Source: Caulobacteraceae bacterium
GTDB lineage: Bacteria; Pseudomonadota; Alphaproteobacteria; Caulobacterales; Caulobacteraceae
DNA length: 64,000 nt
Assembly: GCA_025450315.1 (NCBI GenBank)
Contig: JANWHQ010000091.1
Span: forward strand, 1-64,000
Direction of reading: 5' to 3'
Shown here: piece by piece, positions 1 through 7,969 of the stretch
Layout of the letters: each line of letters starts with the position of its first letter
Position numbering within the stretch: position 1 is the stretch's first letter
Made by a program: the position numbers and the translations under genes
Notes under the pieces: model-generated
What the model was told of the DNA's origin: nothing
Database searches by the model: none
Seen by the model: only the letters and a program-made list of their open reading frames with translations

Positions 1-473
1 GGCTGGAAGACCTCCTCGGCCAGGGCGTTGGCGCGCGCCGCGCTCAGGGCGACGTTCAAACCCTGGCGCAGACCGAAGGCCGCAATCCAGAAGAAGCCGA
101 TCGGAACCAGGGTGAAGATCGCCAGAAGCGCCAGCCGGTAGGGCTGCAGCTCCACCGAGCCCAGCGGGAACTGGTAGCCGACGGCGTAGACCGAGGTCAT
201 CGCCCAGAGCACCGAGGCGGCCGCGGCCAGGCCATAGATCAGTCGCGTCGAGGGCCCCTTGGGCGCGGGCAGGCTGGAGGGCGCGGGCAGCGCCTTGGGC
301 GAGAGCGGCGGCTCGGACTCGTTGACGGCCGGCACCGGCGGGGCGGCGTCCGCCTCGACCAGCTCGACCAGGGGAAGTTCGAAATCCTCGTCGATCGCGG
401 CCTCGGGGCCGGCGACGGCCTGGGCGCCCTCGTTCGGCGAGAAATCCAGCGGCTCGCGCTTGTCGCTCTTCAT
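1..473 (-). CDS. Partial membrane protein, probably TipN-like polarity factor (N-terminal part)
   Basis: The gene runs off the left edge; only the first ~157 residues are visible, starting MKSDKREPLDF. An acidic, proline-rich cytoplasmic stretch of ~85 residues is followed by two membrane segments (LIYGLAAAASVLWAMTSVYA, then LALLAIFTLVPIGFFWIAAFGL) and the start of an alanine/glutamate-rich segment. That layout matches the N terminus of TipN, the Caulobacter new-pole marker, which has two membrane helices followed by a long coiled coil. The coiled coil lies outside the window, so the identity is inferred from layout only; another two-pass coiled-coil membrane protein is possible. The ORF track misses it because it has no stop in the window. 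Confidence 0.5.
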   Translation of the reverse strand, partial: MKSDKREPLDFSPNEGAQAVAGPEAAIDEDFELPLVELVEADAAPPVPAVNESEPPLSPKALPAPSSLPAPKGPSTRLIYGLAAAASVLWAMTSVYAVGYQFPLGSVELQPYRLALLAIFTLVPIGFFWIAAFGLRQGLNVALSAARANALAEEVFQ

Positions 474-600
474 CCGCGGCCAGGTCCTTGGGAGGAAGGT
501 GTGCGCCCCGCACGCGCGGTCCGCCCGCCGCCTCGCACGTCTGGGTGAAGCCTACCCAATATGGCCCGATGCGCAAAGACGCTTACCGGTCGCGGACGGT

Positions 601-795
601 TTAGGCGCGACGAACGTCCTTAGCCAGCGGCGCGGGGGCGGGGCGGACGGTCCTGGGGCGGACATAGGCGATGCGATGGACGGCGGGGGCGGCCTTGGCG
701 CAGGGCGCGTCCTTCAGGGCCACGCCGAAGTGGGCGAAAGCCGTCACCGCCATCGCCAGCACGAAGCTCTCCAGCGATTGGATGACCGCCTGCAT
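601..795 (-). CDS. Small hypothetical protein, 64 aa
   Basis: This short ORF encodes MQAVIQSLESFVLAMAV... with a hydrophobic N-terminal segment and a basic, proline-rich tail (RPRTVRPAPAP). A purine-rich GGGGGATTGGG lies just upstream of the ATG. The N terminus could be a membrane anchor or an uncleaved signal. I do not recognise a family. It sits alone between the TipN-like gene and the DUF4337-like gene, all on the minus strand. The overlapping ORFs on both strands look like shadows. Confidence 0.5.
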   Translation of the reverse strand: MQAVIQSLESFVLAMAVTAFAHFGVALKDAPCAKAAPAVHRIAYVRPRTVRPAPAPLAKDVRRA

Positions 796-887
796 CCCAA
801 TCCCCCAGGATCGGGCGCCTTATCCGCCCGGCATGGCGCCGCGGCAAGACGTCTCAGCATGAACTTTCGGTCATGTTCGGCGGGGCG

Positions 888-1532
888 TCAGGGGGTCAGG
901 GGAACCAGCAGCAAGTAGCCGTTGACCACCAGCGCCAGGCCGCCGCAGCCCAGCAGCCCCGCCGCCCAGAGCAGCGGCCGCGACAGGGCCAGGATCGACA
1001 CCGACCCCAGCACGACGGCCAGCTGCAGCAGCATCTGGGCGAAGTCGAAGGACTCGTTGCGCTCGCCGGCGCGATCGCGGGCTTCCTCGAGCCGTCTGGC
1101 CTGGGCCTGCATCTGCTTCTTGCCATCCTTGCCGGGCTCGTCCTCGTAGCGGGCGATGGTCTTCTCGTAGGACTTCAGGTCCGCCGTCGCGGCGGCGCGC
1201 TGGGCGTCGGTGAGGGCGGCTGAGGTCAGCTCGCGCTTCAATCCGTCGGCGGCCAGGCGGTATTCGGTCTGGCGCACGTTCTTGGCCTGATACAGGGCCC
1301 AGCCGTCGCTGGCGCGGATGTTGGAGTTGACCATCCGGTTCTTGGCGTCGTCGCCGCCCAGCTCGCACACGGCCAGGATCGCCGCAAGGATGGCGATGGT
1401 CAGGGCGGCGCGATTGCGGAACCGCTCCTTGGCCTCGTGGTCCTCGGCCTTGATCTCGTGTTCGCGCAAGGCCTCGCGATGCCGCTCGTCGGCGCTCTCC
1501 CTGATCTGATCGGCGACTTCAGCGGCGTCCAT
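888..1532 (-). CDS. DUF4337-like membrane protein
   Basis: This 214-aa protein begins with a charged, glutamate-rich region (MDAAEVADQIRESADERHREAL). One hydrophobic segment follows (AALTIAILAAILAVCELGG), then a long charged helical region, and two closely spaced membrane segments near the C terminus (LLQLAVVLGSVSILALS and LLWAAGLLGCGGLALVVNGYLLL). This order is typical of the DUF4337 family, whose function is unknown. The start fits the charged N terminus, and the stop lies ~90 bases from the next minus-strand gene. No neighbour suggests a role. Confidence 0.75.
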   Translation of the reverse strand: MDAAEVADQIRESADERHREALREHEIKAEDHEAKERFRNRAALTIAILAAILAVCELGGDDAKNRMVNSNIRASDGWALYQAKNVRQTEYRLAADGLKRELTSAALTDAQRAAATADLKSYEKTIARYEDEPGKDGKKQMQAQARRLEEARDRAGERNESFDFAQMLLQLAVVLGSVSILALSRPLLWAAGLLGCGGLALVVNGYLLLVPLTP

Positions 1533-1743
1533 CTCGAGGCTCCGTCGTCATGTTCCGGGGCGGCTAATGTGGCGAGGCTGACAGGCTTGACAATAGACGG
1601 CGGCCTCGCGCCGCATCGATGGCTGACGCCGCCCAGGCGCCGGCGGGCCGCGCCGCGTCGCCGAACTTCCGAGATCGGATCGCAAGCAGGCTTGCCCCAG
1701 CCCGGTTCCATGTGAACACTTGCGCCGGTCAAGGGAAACGCCA

Positions 1744-2328
1744 ATGGCTCACAGCACTCATCGCGCAATGCGCGCCGTCATCGCCATCGCCGCCCTGGCG
1801 GCCGCGGGGTCCGCCGCCGCCCAGGAGGCGCCCCGCTGGGTGGTCGACCCGGCCCATTCCACCCTGGCGTTCGAAAGCTCGGCGGAGGGCGCGGCCTTCG
1901 AGGGGCGTTTCGACCACTGGACAGCGGACATCCACTTCGACCCCAAGGCGTTGGCCAACTCCAAGGTGACGGTCGAGGTCGACACGGGGTCGGTGATGAC
2001 CGGCGATTCCGGACGCGACCAGACGGCCCAGAGCGGCGACTGGTTCTTCTCGTCGATGTTCCCCAAGGCGGTCTTCGTCAGCCGCTCGATCAAGGATCTG
2101 GGCGGCGGAAAGTACGAGGCCGACGGCGATCTGACCTTGCGCGACAAGACCGAACCCCTGGCCTTGCCCTTCACCCTGACCATCAAGGGCGACGAGGCGG
2201 ACATGCACAGCGAGGTGGATGTCGACCGCAGCGTCTGGAGCTTCGGTTCGGGCGAATACGGCGGAGCCGACATCGTGCCCTTGAAGGTGGGCCTGAAGGT
2301 CGACGTGGTGGCGCACCTGGCGAAGTAG
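1744..2328 (+). CDS. YceI family periplasmic lipid-binding-type protein
   Basis: This protein carries a signal peptide (RAVIAIAALAAAGSAAA, cleavage before QEAPRW) followed by a YceI-type lipocalin-like beta-barrel. Recognisable pieces are WVVDPAHSTLAF, the DTGSVMTGDSGRD segment and SGDWFFSSMFPKAVF. YceI proteins bind isoprenoid-type lipids in the periplasm, and some are linked to stress. I chose the ATG at 1744 because AGGGAAA precedes it at normal spacing and the signal peptide starts there; the upstream ATG in the ORF track adds an unlikely MRRSRETP tail. The length of ~194 residues is usual. Confidence 0.88.
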   Translation: MAHSTHRAMRAVIAIAALAAAGSAAAQEAPRWVVDPAHSTLAFESSAEGAAFEGRFDHWTADIHFDPKALANSKVTVEVDTGSVMTGDSGRDQTAQSGDWFFSSMFPKAVFVSRSIKDLGGGKYEADGDLTLRDKTEPLALPFTLTIKGDEADMHSEVDVDRSVWSFGSGEYGGADIVPLKVGLKVDVVAHLAK

Positions 2329-2371
2329 ACGTTCCGCCCGTCCTCGCCGGGACGAGCGGGGTATCGGGACC

Positions 2372-2851
2372 TCAGTCCTCGAGCTCGCCGGCGGCGCTCT
2401 GCAGGTAGGTCTGCTCGCCCAGCGACTTCAAAAGGCTGAGCTGGGTCTCGAGGAAGTCGATGTGCTCCTCGGTGTCGGTCAGGATATCGGTCAGCACCTC
2501 GCGGCTGACGAAGTCCTGGGCCGCCTCGCATTCGGCCACGCCCAGGATCAGGGTGGTTCGCCCCGCGGTCTCCAGCGCCAGGTCCGATCCCAGCATCTCG
2601 GCCACGGTTTCGCCGATCGCCAGCTTGCGCAGGTCCTGCAGGTTGGGCAGGCCGTCCAGGAAGAGGATGCGCTTGATCAGCTTGTCGGCGTGACGCATCT
2701 CGCCGATGGACTCGTCGTAGACGATCTTGCCGAGCCGGCGGAAACCCCAGTTCTGCAGCATGCGCGCGTGCAGGAAGTACTGGTTGACCGAGGTGAGCTC
2801 GTTGGTGAGGACCTCGTTCAGACGCCGGATAATGGCTCGGTCGCCCTGCAT
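2372..2851 (-). CDS. bfr: Bacterioferritin
   Basis: This 159-aa protein is a bacterioferritin, the haem-containing 24-subunit iron-storage cage that oxidises Fe2+ at a di-iron ferroxidase centre. The di-iron ligands are visible at E18, E51 and H54 ([10 protein letters not shown]), and in the later CEAAQDF and DTEEHIDFL segments. Met52 in the same motif is the expected axial haem ligand between subunits. The length equals the family norm. It lies just downstream of bfd on the same strand (10-base gap), so the two are almost certainly co-transcribed from the promoter carrying the Fur box at 3095-3109. Confidence 0.97.
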   Translation of the reverse strand: MQGDRAIIRRLNEVLTNELTSVNQYFLHARMLQNWGFRRLGKIVYDESIGEMRHADKLIKRILFLDGLPNLQDLRKLAIGETVAEMLGSDLALETAGRTTLILGVAECEAAQDFVSREVLTDILTDTEEHIDFLETQLSLLKSLGEQTYLQSAAGELED

Positions 2852-2861
2852 GGTCCGCCTC

Positions 2862-3047
2862 CTACTCGGCGGCGAACCTCAACGCATCTCGCGTTTCCTC
2901 GATCATCCGCCGCATGTCGCAAACGCATTTGGCGCATCGCGGATGGGCTTGGCAACGACGGAAGATCTCGGCCGGCTTGGTCGCGCCCGCGTCGATCGCC
3001 GCCCGCGCTTCACGCTCGCGGATGCCGTTGCAGTTGCAGACGTACAC
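2862..3047 (-). CDS. bfd: Bacterioferritin-associated ferredoxin (Bfd)
   Basis: This 61-aa protein is a small [2Fe-2S] ferredoxin that docks on bacterioferritin and delivers electrons to release stored iron. The four expected cluster ligands are present at Cys4, Cys6, Cys38 and Cys41 (YVCNCNG and HPRCAKC). Two extra cysteines occur at 32 and 43. It is immediately upstream of bfr on the same strand, so the operon makes both the storage cage and its reductase partner. A Fur-type palindrome lies ~50 bases upstream. Confidence 0.95.
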   Translation of the reverse strand: MYVCNCNGIREREARAAIDAGATKPAEIFRRCQAHPRCAKCVCDMRRMIEETRDALRFAAE

Positions 3048-3094
3048 GAGGCCCTCCGACCTGACCCTCTGTATTTAGCGATCCCGAATGGGAT

Positions 3095-3109
3095 TGCAAC
3101 TCATTCGCA
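3095..3109 (-). promoter_or_regulatory. Probable Fur box upstream of bfd-bfr
   Basis: The sequence TGCAACTCATTCGCA has the 7-1-7 dyad form of a Fur box (compare TGATAATNATTATCA) and closely resembles the two boxes before the TonB receptor. It lies 48 bases upstream of the bfd start. This suggests iron-dependent control; whether Fur represses or activates here cannot be read from sequence. Confidence 0.65.
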
Positions 3110-3125
3110 ACTGATTGGTCAAGCC

Positions 3126-4175
3126 TCAGGCCGCGCGCCTGGCCTTCGCCAGCCGGAAAAGGCCGCTCCAGAAGTCGCGGTAGTCGCGCCAGATGTCGGG
3201 CGCGATCCAGGCGCCGTGCCGGTAGGGCGTGGCCACGCCAATCTTCATCGGCAGGCCGGGCGCCTCACGCCAGGTGCCGAACAGGTGGTCCCAGACCGGT
3301 ATGAAGCCGAGGTTGACCGGCAGCCGGTTCAGGCAGTGGTGCAGGCGGTGGTGCACCGGCGACTGCACGATCCAGCGGCCGGCCCAGCCGAAGTCGGACT
3401 CGATGCGCGAATGGATCACCAGCCGGATCGTCATCACCAGGATGCCGACGTCCGCGAGCGCCTCCGGCGCCGAACCCAGGAGCAGGCCGGGCAGGGTGGT
3501 CCCGATCACGGCCGTGAACGCCGCCGGGTGGGTGCGCGCGGCGGTCAACACCGAGAAGGCGTCGGCCGCGTGGTGAAAGCGGTGCAGCGGCCAGAACGCC
3601 CGCGAATGGTCCAGCCGGTGGCTCCAGTAGTCGAACAGCGAATAGACCAGGAAGAGGATGATGGTCTGCAGCGCCAGCGGCTCGGAGGCGATGCTGATGT
3701 CGAAGCCGGTGACGCGTCCGATGGCCTGCCTCAGCCACTCGCCCGAAACCAGGACGATGCCCAGGCTCATGGCCGCCGAGATCAGGGTCATGGGCGGCAG
3801 GAGGCCCGCGAGAAAGCAGGCGAGGTCCGAGCGGCCCGATGCGGTGCGCTCGACCAGCAGATGACGCACCGAACTGCCGCGCCAGCCCATCCAGAGGTAC
3901 TCCAGGAAGAAGACGCCCGGCGCCAGGATGCCGGCGACCACCAGCCGCTCGCCAATTCTCCGGTGCAGCTGCGAGGCCACGTGGGCCTTGCCGAACAGGT
4001 GCAGGGTCACGGTGTCGGGCGCCAGGCGCTGCAACGCCCACCACGAAGCCGCCAGAAGCGCCAGATAGCCGGCGACGGTGGCCAGGGCGAGGGGATGCAG
4101 CAGCCGCGCGAGGGTCCGGCTGGCCGGTTTTGGGATGTTCGCGTTCCGCGAAGACCCGTGTTGGCACACGTCCAC
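3126..4175 (-). CDS. Sterol desaturase / fatty acid hydroxylase superfamily membrane protein
   Basis: This protein of ~349 residues has several membrane segments and the histidine clusters of the di-iron membrane hydroxylase superfamily: HRLDH, HRFHH and, later, HHRLHH, in that order. Such enzymes use O2 and di-iron to hydroxylate or desaturate lipid substrates; the substrate here is unknown. The ORF track start (a TTG at 4244) would place the start only 19 bases from the upstream Fur box. I prefer the GTG at 4175, which has AAGGGGG upstream. It is divergent from the Fur-controlled receptor operon, so iron control of this di-iron enzyme is plausible. Confidence 0.85.
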   Translation of the reverse strand: MDVCQHGSSRNANIPKPASRTLARLLHPLALATVAGYLALLAASWWALQRLAPDTVTLHLFGKAHVASQLHRRIGERLVVAGILAPGVFFLEYLWMGWRGSSVRHLLVERTASGRSDLACFLAGLLPPMTLISAAMSLGIVLVSGEWLRQAIGRVTGFDISIASEPLALQTIILFLVYSLFDYWSHRLDHSRAFWPLHRFHHAADAFSVLTAARTHPAAFTAVIGTTLPGLLLGSAPEALADVGILVMTIRLVIHSRIESDFGWAGRWIVQSPVHHRLHHCLNRLPVNLGFIPVWDHLFGTWREAPGLPMKIGVATPYRHGAWIAPDIWRDYRDFWSGLFRLAKARRAA

Positions 4176-4262
4176 TAGGCCACGCCCCCTTCGCCGCCGG
4201 CTCTGGCTGGGACCGGCAGCAAGGCTCGGACCAGTCCGCCGCAAGAACCTGGGCGGCGAGTT

Positions 4263-4277
4263 TGCAAATCATTCTCA
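4263..4277 (+). promoter_or_regulatory. Fur box 1 upstream of TonB receptor
   Basis: TGCAAATCATTCTCA fits the 7-1-7 Fur dyad. It sits in the divergent region between the hydroxylase gene and the TonB receptor, ~74 bases before the receptor start, where it could overlap promoters in both directions. Confidence 0.75.
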
Positions 4278-4317
4278 GTCGCCTTGACTCCGGCCCCGGC
4301 CGCGCTAGACCTGCTCT

Positions 4318-4332
4318 TGAGAATTATTCGCA
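4318..4332 (+). promoter_or_regulatory. Fur box 2 overlapping the receptor leader
   Basis: TGAGAATTATTCGCA is a near-perfect 7-1-7 Fur dyad. It ends a few bases before the Shine-Dalgarno GGAGGGGG of the receptor, so it probably overlaps the transcription start. Paired with box 1, it indicates tight iron repression. Confidence 0.8.
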
Positions 4333-4350
4333 ACAGTGATGGAGGGGGTC

Positions 4351-6486
4351 ATGGGCGGCTCGGCTTCGGCGCATGGGCGCACCTGGAAGCGGCGCAAGCC
4401 GGCGGGACTTGAGATCGCGGCCGCCTGCCTGGCGTCGGCCGGCGGTCACGCCGCCCTGGCCGACACCGCCACGCCCGACGAGGTCCGGGGCGTGGTGGTC
4501 ACCGCCCGCAAGCCGACGCTGGGCCTCCTCTCCCAGACGTTGCAGAACACCGCCCAGACCATCAACGTCATCCCCCAGGTGCTGATGCAGGAGCAGGGCC
4601 TGGCCAACCTGCAGCAGGCCCTGAAGAACATTCCCGGCGTCACCCTGAACGCCGGCGAGGGCGGGGCGCACGGCGACACGGTGAACCTGCGCGGTTTCCC
4701 GGCCAACGACGACATCTTCCTGGATGGCCTGCGCGACACCGGATACTACACCCGCGACACCTTCGATCTGGACGCCATCGAGGTCTACAAGGGCCCCGCA
4801 TCGACCCTGTTCGGCCGCGGATCCACCGGCGGGGTGATCAACCAGGTCTCCAAGCTGCCGTTCATGACCGACCAGGAGTCGGGGGTCGTCCAGGGCGGGA
4901 CCAACGACCAGGTCCGCGCCACCGCCGACGTCAATCACGTGCTGGGCGACGGGGCGGCGGTGCGGCTGAACGGCATGATCGACCACGAGAGCGTCGCCGG
5001 CCGGCCCTTCGACCGCAACCGCCGCTGGGGCGTGGCGCCCAGCGTGGAAGCCGGCATGGGCGGCCCCACCACCTTCACCCTGAACTACCTGCACCAGCAC
5101 GAGGACAATGTGCCTGACCCCGGCACGCCGTTCGCGGGTTCGGCTCCGGCTCGGGTTCCGCACGACGCCTATTACGGCCTGCCGTCCGACGACCGCACCA
5201 AGGCCGATGTCGACGTGCTGACGCTGAAGCTGGCGCACGACTTCTCCGGCCGCCTGAGGGCGAGCCAGACCGTCCGATATGGCGACTACGCCTTCGTCTC
5301 GCGCATCACCGAGCCGCACTTCGGCACGACCGCCCCCCTGGCCGGCGCGCCCCTGGGCTCGATCCTGGTCTATCGCGACCGGCCCGGCGTGGACGGCGGG
5401 GTGCAGACCGCGATGAGCGACACCGAGCTCAGCTACCGGCTCGAGACCGGCCCCCTGTCCCACACCCTGGTCGCGGGCATGGAGCTGGACCAGGAGACCG
5501 CGTCCCTGACCCGTTACGCCAACCAGCTGAACAGCATCGCGCCGACGCCGCTCCTGTCGCCCGATCCGTTCGAGAACTTCCCCGGGACCCAGACCACCGT
5601 CACCCAGCGGCCGGTGGTCACCGCCCGCGCGGCCAGCTTCCTCCTGGGCGACACCATCGGTCTTGGGAGCCGCTGGACGCTGGAAGGCGCGATCCGCCAC
5701 GACACCTTCACCGCCCGCGACGACGAACCCATCACCCATCTGCACCTGGAGCACACCGACCAGGTCTTCACCCCGCGCCTGTCGCTGGTGTTCCGGCCCG
5801 GGAAGGACGTCAGCCTCTATGCCGCCTACGGGACTTCCTACGATCCCTCCGCCGAGAACCTGACCCTGTCGGCCACGACGGCCAATCTGTCGCCCGAGCG
5901 CGACCACACCTACGAAGTGGGCGCCAAGGCCGCGGTGCTGAACGGCAAGCTGGCCCTGACCGGCGCGGTCTTCCGAACCGAGATGGTCAACGCCCGCGTC
6001 ACCGACCCGGTCAGCCGGGCGGTCTCGTTGCAGGGCGACCTGCGCGCCCAGGGGGTCGAGGTGCAGGCGGCCGGGCATCTGACCGACAGGATCGAGATCT
6101 ACACCGGCTACACCTACCTGGACGCCCGCACGACCTCGTCGCTGATCGCCAGCCAGGTCGGCCAGCGCCTGCCCAACACAGCGCGCCACCAGGCCAACCT
6201 CTGGACCGTCTACGAGGCCACCCCGCGGCTGACGTTCGGCGCGGGGATCAACCACCTCGGCCGGCGCGCGGCCGACGCTTCGGGCGTGGCCTTTATCCCG
6301 GGCTATGTGACCTTCGACGCCATGGCGTCCTACGCCGTCAGCCCGCACGTCACGGTCCAGCTGAACGCCTACAACCTGGGCGACCGGTTCTACTACGCCA
6401 ACGCCTACTACAGCTCCGCCGTGGAGAACCACGTGGTCCCCGGCCCCGGCCGCACCGTGACCCTGGCGCTCAAGGTCGGCTATTGA
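4351..6486 (+). CDS. TonB-dependent siderophore receptor, Fiu/PiuA-like
   Basis: This outer-membrane receptor (~711 aa) imports ferric catecholate-type siderophores using TonB energy. A signal peptide (LEIAAACLASAGGHAALA) is followed by a plug domain with QTINVIPQVLMQEQG, DDIFLDGLRDTGYYTRDTFDLDAIEVYKGPASTLFGRGSTGGVIN, then a 22-strand-type barrel ending in an aromatic-rich TVTLALKVGY. I chose the ATG at 4351 because GGAGGGGG lies 6 bases before it; the ORF-track GTG at 4336 lies next to Fur box 2. It heads an operon with a Sel1 protein and PiuC, the set that accompanies PiuA/Fiu receptors in pseudomonads. Confidence 0.93.
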   Translation: MGGSASAHGRTWKRRKPAGLEIAAACLASAGGHAALADTATPDEVRGVVVTARKPTLGLLSQTLQNTAQTINVIPQVLMQEQGLANLQQALKNIPGVTLNAGEGGAHGDTVNLRGFPANDDIFLDGLRDTGYYTRDTFDLDAIEVYKGPASTLFGRGSTGGVINQVSKLPFMTDQESGVVQGGTNDQVRATADVNHVLGDGAAVRLNGMIDHESVAGRPFDRNRRWGVAPSVEAGMGGPTTFTLNYLHQHEDNVPDPGTPFAGSAPARVPHDAYYGLPSDDRTKADVDVLTLKLAHDFSGRLRASQTVRYGDYAFVSRITEPHFGTTAPLAGAPLGSILVYRDRPGVDGGVQTAMSDTELSYRLETGPLSHTLVAGMELDQETASLTRYANQLNSIAPTPLLSPDPFENFPGTQTTVTQRPVVTARAASFLLGDTIGLGSRWTLEGAIRHDTFTARDDEPITHLHLEHTDQVFTPRLSLVFRPGKDVSLYAAYGTSYDPSAENLTLSATTANLSPERDHTYEVGAKAAVLNGKLALTGAVFRTEMVNARVTDPVSRAVSLQGDLRAQGVEVQAAGHLTDRIEIYTGYTYLDARTTSSLIASQVGQRLPNTARHQANLWTVYEATPRLTFGAGINHLGRRAADASGVAFIPGYVTFDAMASYAVSPHVTVQLNAYNLGDRFYYANAYYSSAVENHVVPGPGRTVTLALKVGY

Positions 6487-7253
6487 CCGAGGCGGGGTTC
6501 CCGGAGCGTCCCGGCCCGGCCGATCTGATGCTGGGCGCCCTGGTGGCCATGGCGACCGAGGCCCAGGCCCGGCTGCTCCAGGATCCCGACCGCGCCGCGC
6601 CCTGGGTCGAGGCCGCCGCCCAGGCGGGCGTGCCCGCCGCCCAGCTGCGCCACGGCCGCTGGCTGCTGGAGCGCGGCGCGGCGGGCCCGGCGCTCGGTCT
6701 TTTTCTGCGCGCGGCCCGTACGGGCGACGCCGACGCCTGGAACATGGTCGGCCGCTGCCTGCAGAACGGCTGGGGGGTGGCGCCCGACGCTCGGCGGGCG
6801 GCGCGCTGGTACCTGAGGGCGGCCCGGGCCGGCCACGCCTGGGGCCAGTACAACGTCGGACATCTTCTGCTCGATGGCGTGGGCGTGTCCCAGGATCTCG
6901 GCGCGGCCTACCGCTGGTATCTCAGGGCGGCCGAACAGGGACATCCGCGCGCGATGAACCTGGTGGCGCGGTGCCTGGAGCAGGGCTGGGGCGCGGTTCC
7001 CGATCCGGCCGCCGCGCGGGGCTGGCTGCGCCGCTCGGCCGCGGCGGGCTACTTCCGCGGCCAGTTCAACCACGCGACCGTGCTGGTGGGGGAGGGGAGG
7101 CTCGAGGAGGCCGCCCTGCTGGTCGCCGCCGCCCTGGAGGGCGCGCCCGAACCCACCCGCGGGCGCATGGCCCGGATGCTGGCCTCGCGGCCCGAGCCGG
7201 AACTGGCGCGGCTGGGCCACGCGGCGCCGCGAGAGGCCGGTGCATGCTCCTGA
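6483..7253 (+). CDS. Sel1-repeat (TPR-like) protein of the piu operon
   Basis: This 256-aa protein contains repeated Sel1-type helical units (AWNMVGRCLQNGWGVAPDARRAARWYLRAARAGHAWGQYNVGHLLLDGVGV..., then AMNLVARCLEQGWG), which usually mediate protein contacts. The start is a TTG overlapping the receptor's TGA (TTGA), so translation is probably coupled. Its 3' end overlaps piuC by 10 bases. No signal peptide is evident. A Sel1 protein accompanies piuA and piuC in pseudomonads, so a role in siderophore-iron handling is inferred from context. Confidence 0.85.
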   Translation: MTEAGFPERPGPADLMLGALVAMATEAQARLLQDPDRAAPWVEAAAQAGVPAAQLRHGRWLLERGAAGPALGLFLRAARTGDADAWNMVGRCLQNGWGVAPDARRAARWYLRAARAGHAWGQYNVGHLLLDGVGVSQDLGAAYRWYLRAAEQGHPRAMNLVARCLEQGWGAVPDPAAARGWLRRSAAAGYFRGQFNHATVLVGEGRLEEAALLVAAALEGAPEPTRGRMARMLASRPEPELARLGHAAPREAGACS

Positions 7254-7927
7254 CCCTGCCGGGGGTGCTGAGCCCCGAGGAGGCCGCCGCCTGCCGCAAG
7301 ACCTTGCTGGACGCCCGATGGGATGACGGCCGGATCACCGCCGGCGCCCAGTCCGCCCTGGTCAAGGCCAACCTGCAGCTCCCCGAGGACGCGCCCGCGG
7401 CCCGCCAGCTCGGCGAGCTGATCCTGGAGCGCCTGGGCCGCCATGCCGCCTTCCTGGCCGCCGCCCTGCCACAGCGCGTCTTCCCGCCGCTGTTCAACCG
7501 CTACGAGGCGGGCATGGGCTTCGGCGACCACATCGACAACGCCGTGCGCATCGGCGGCCAGCCGGCGCGGCGCTACCGCACCGATCTGTCCTGCACGCTG
7601 TTCCTGTCGGAGCCCGAGGACTATGACGGCGGCGAGTTGGTGATCGACGGCGCCGGATCCTCCAGCGGCGTGAAACTGGGCGCCGGGGACCTCCTGCTCT
7701 ACGAGGCCTCGACCGTGCACCGGGTGACGCCGGTCGCCCGCGGCGCGCGGCTGGCGGCCTTCTTCTGGGTGCAGTCGATGGTGCGCGACCGCGGCCAGCG
7801 CGAGCTGCTGTTCGATCTCGACGCCTCGATCCGCGGCGCCCGCGCCGCCCTGGGCGACGCGCACCCGGCCGCGGTGCGCCTGACCGGGACCTACCACAAC
7901 CTCATCCGCATGTGGGCCGAGGTCTGA
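7244..7927 (+). CDS. piuC: PKHD-type Fe(II)/2-oxoglutarate hydroxylase PiuC
   Basis: This 227-aa dioxygenase belongs to the PKHD/PiuC family associated with TonB siderophore receptors. The iron-binding facial triad is visible as H96-x-D98 (GDHIDN) and H159 (TVHRV), with R169 as the 2-oxoglutarate anchor (GARLAAFFWVQS). The true start is the ATG at 7244, inside the longer ORF listed in the track; it overlaps the Sel1 stop by 10 bases. The substrate of PiuC enzymes is not settled. Its position as the last gene of a Fur-controlled operon fits a role in iron uptake. Confidence 0.93.
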   Translation: MLLTLPGVLSPEEAAACRKTLLDARWDDGRITAGAQSALVKANLQLPEDAPAARQLGELILERLGRHAAFLAAALPQRVFPPLFNRYEAGMGFGDHIDNAVRIGGQPARRYRTDLSCTLFLSEPEDYDGGELVIDGAGSSSGVKLGAGDLLLYEASTVHRVTPVARGARLAAFFWVQSMVRDRGQRELLFDLDASIRGARAALGDAHPAAVRLTGTYHNLIRMWAEV

Positions 7928-7969
7928 AGGCGGCCGGCTCGCGCCGAGCCCGTCGACTCCGTCCCGCAC

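Noticed and set aside
2727-4178. 483-aa plus-strand ORF opposite the bacterioferritin and hydroxylase genes
   Set aside because: It is an antisense shadow of high-GC coding DNA: Arg/Gln/Gly/His-rich with no domain, while the minus-strand genes have clear motifs.
4324-6432. 702-aa minus-strand ORF opposite the TonB receptor
   Set aside because: Its composition is typical of an antisense frame in GC-rich DNA, and the plus strand encodes an unmistakable receptor.
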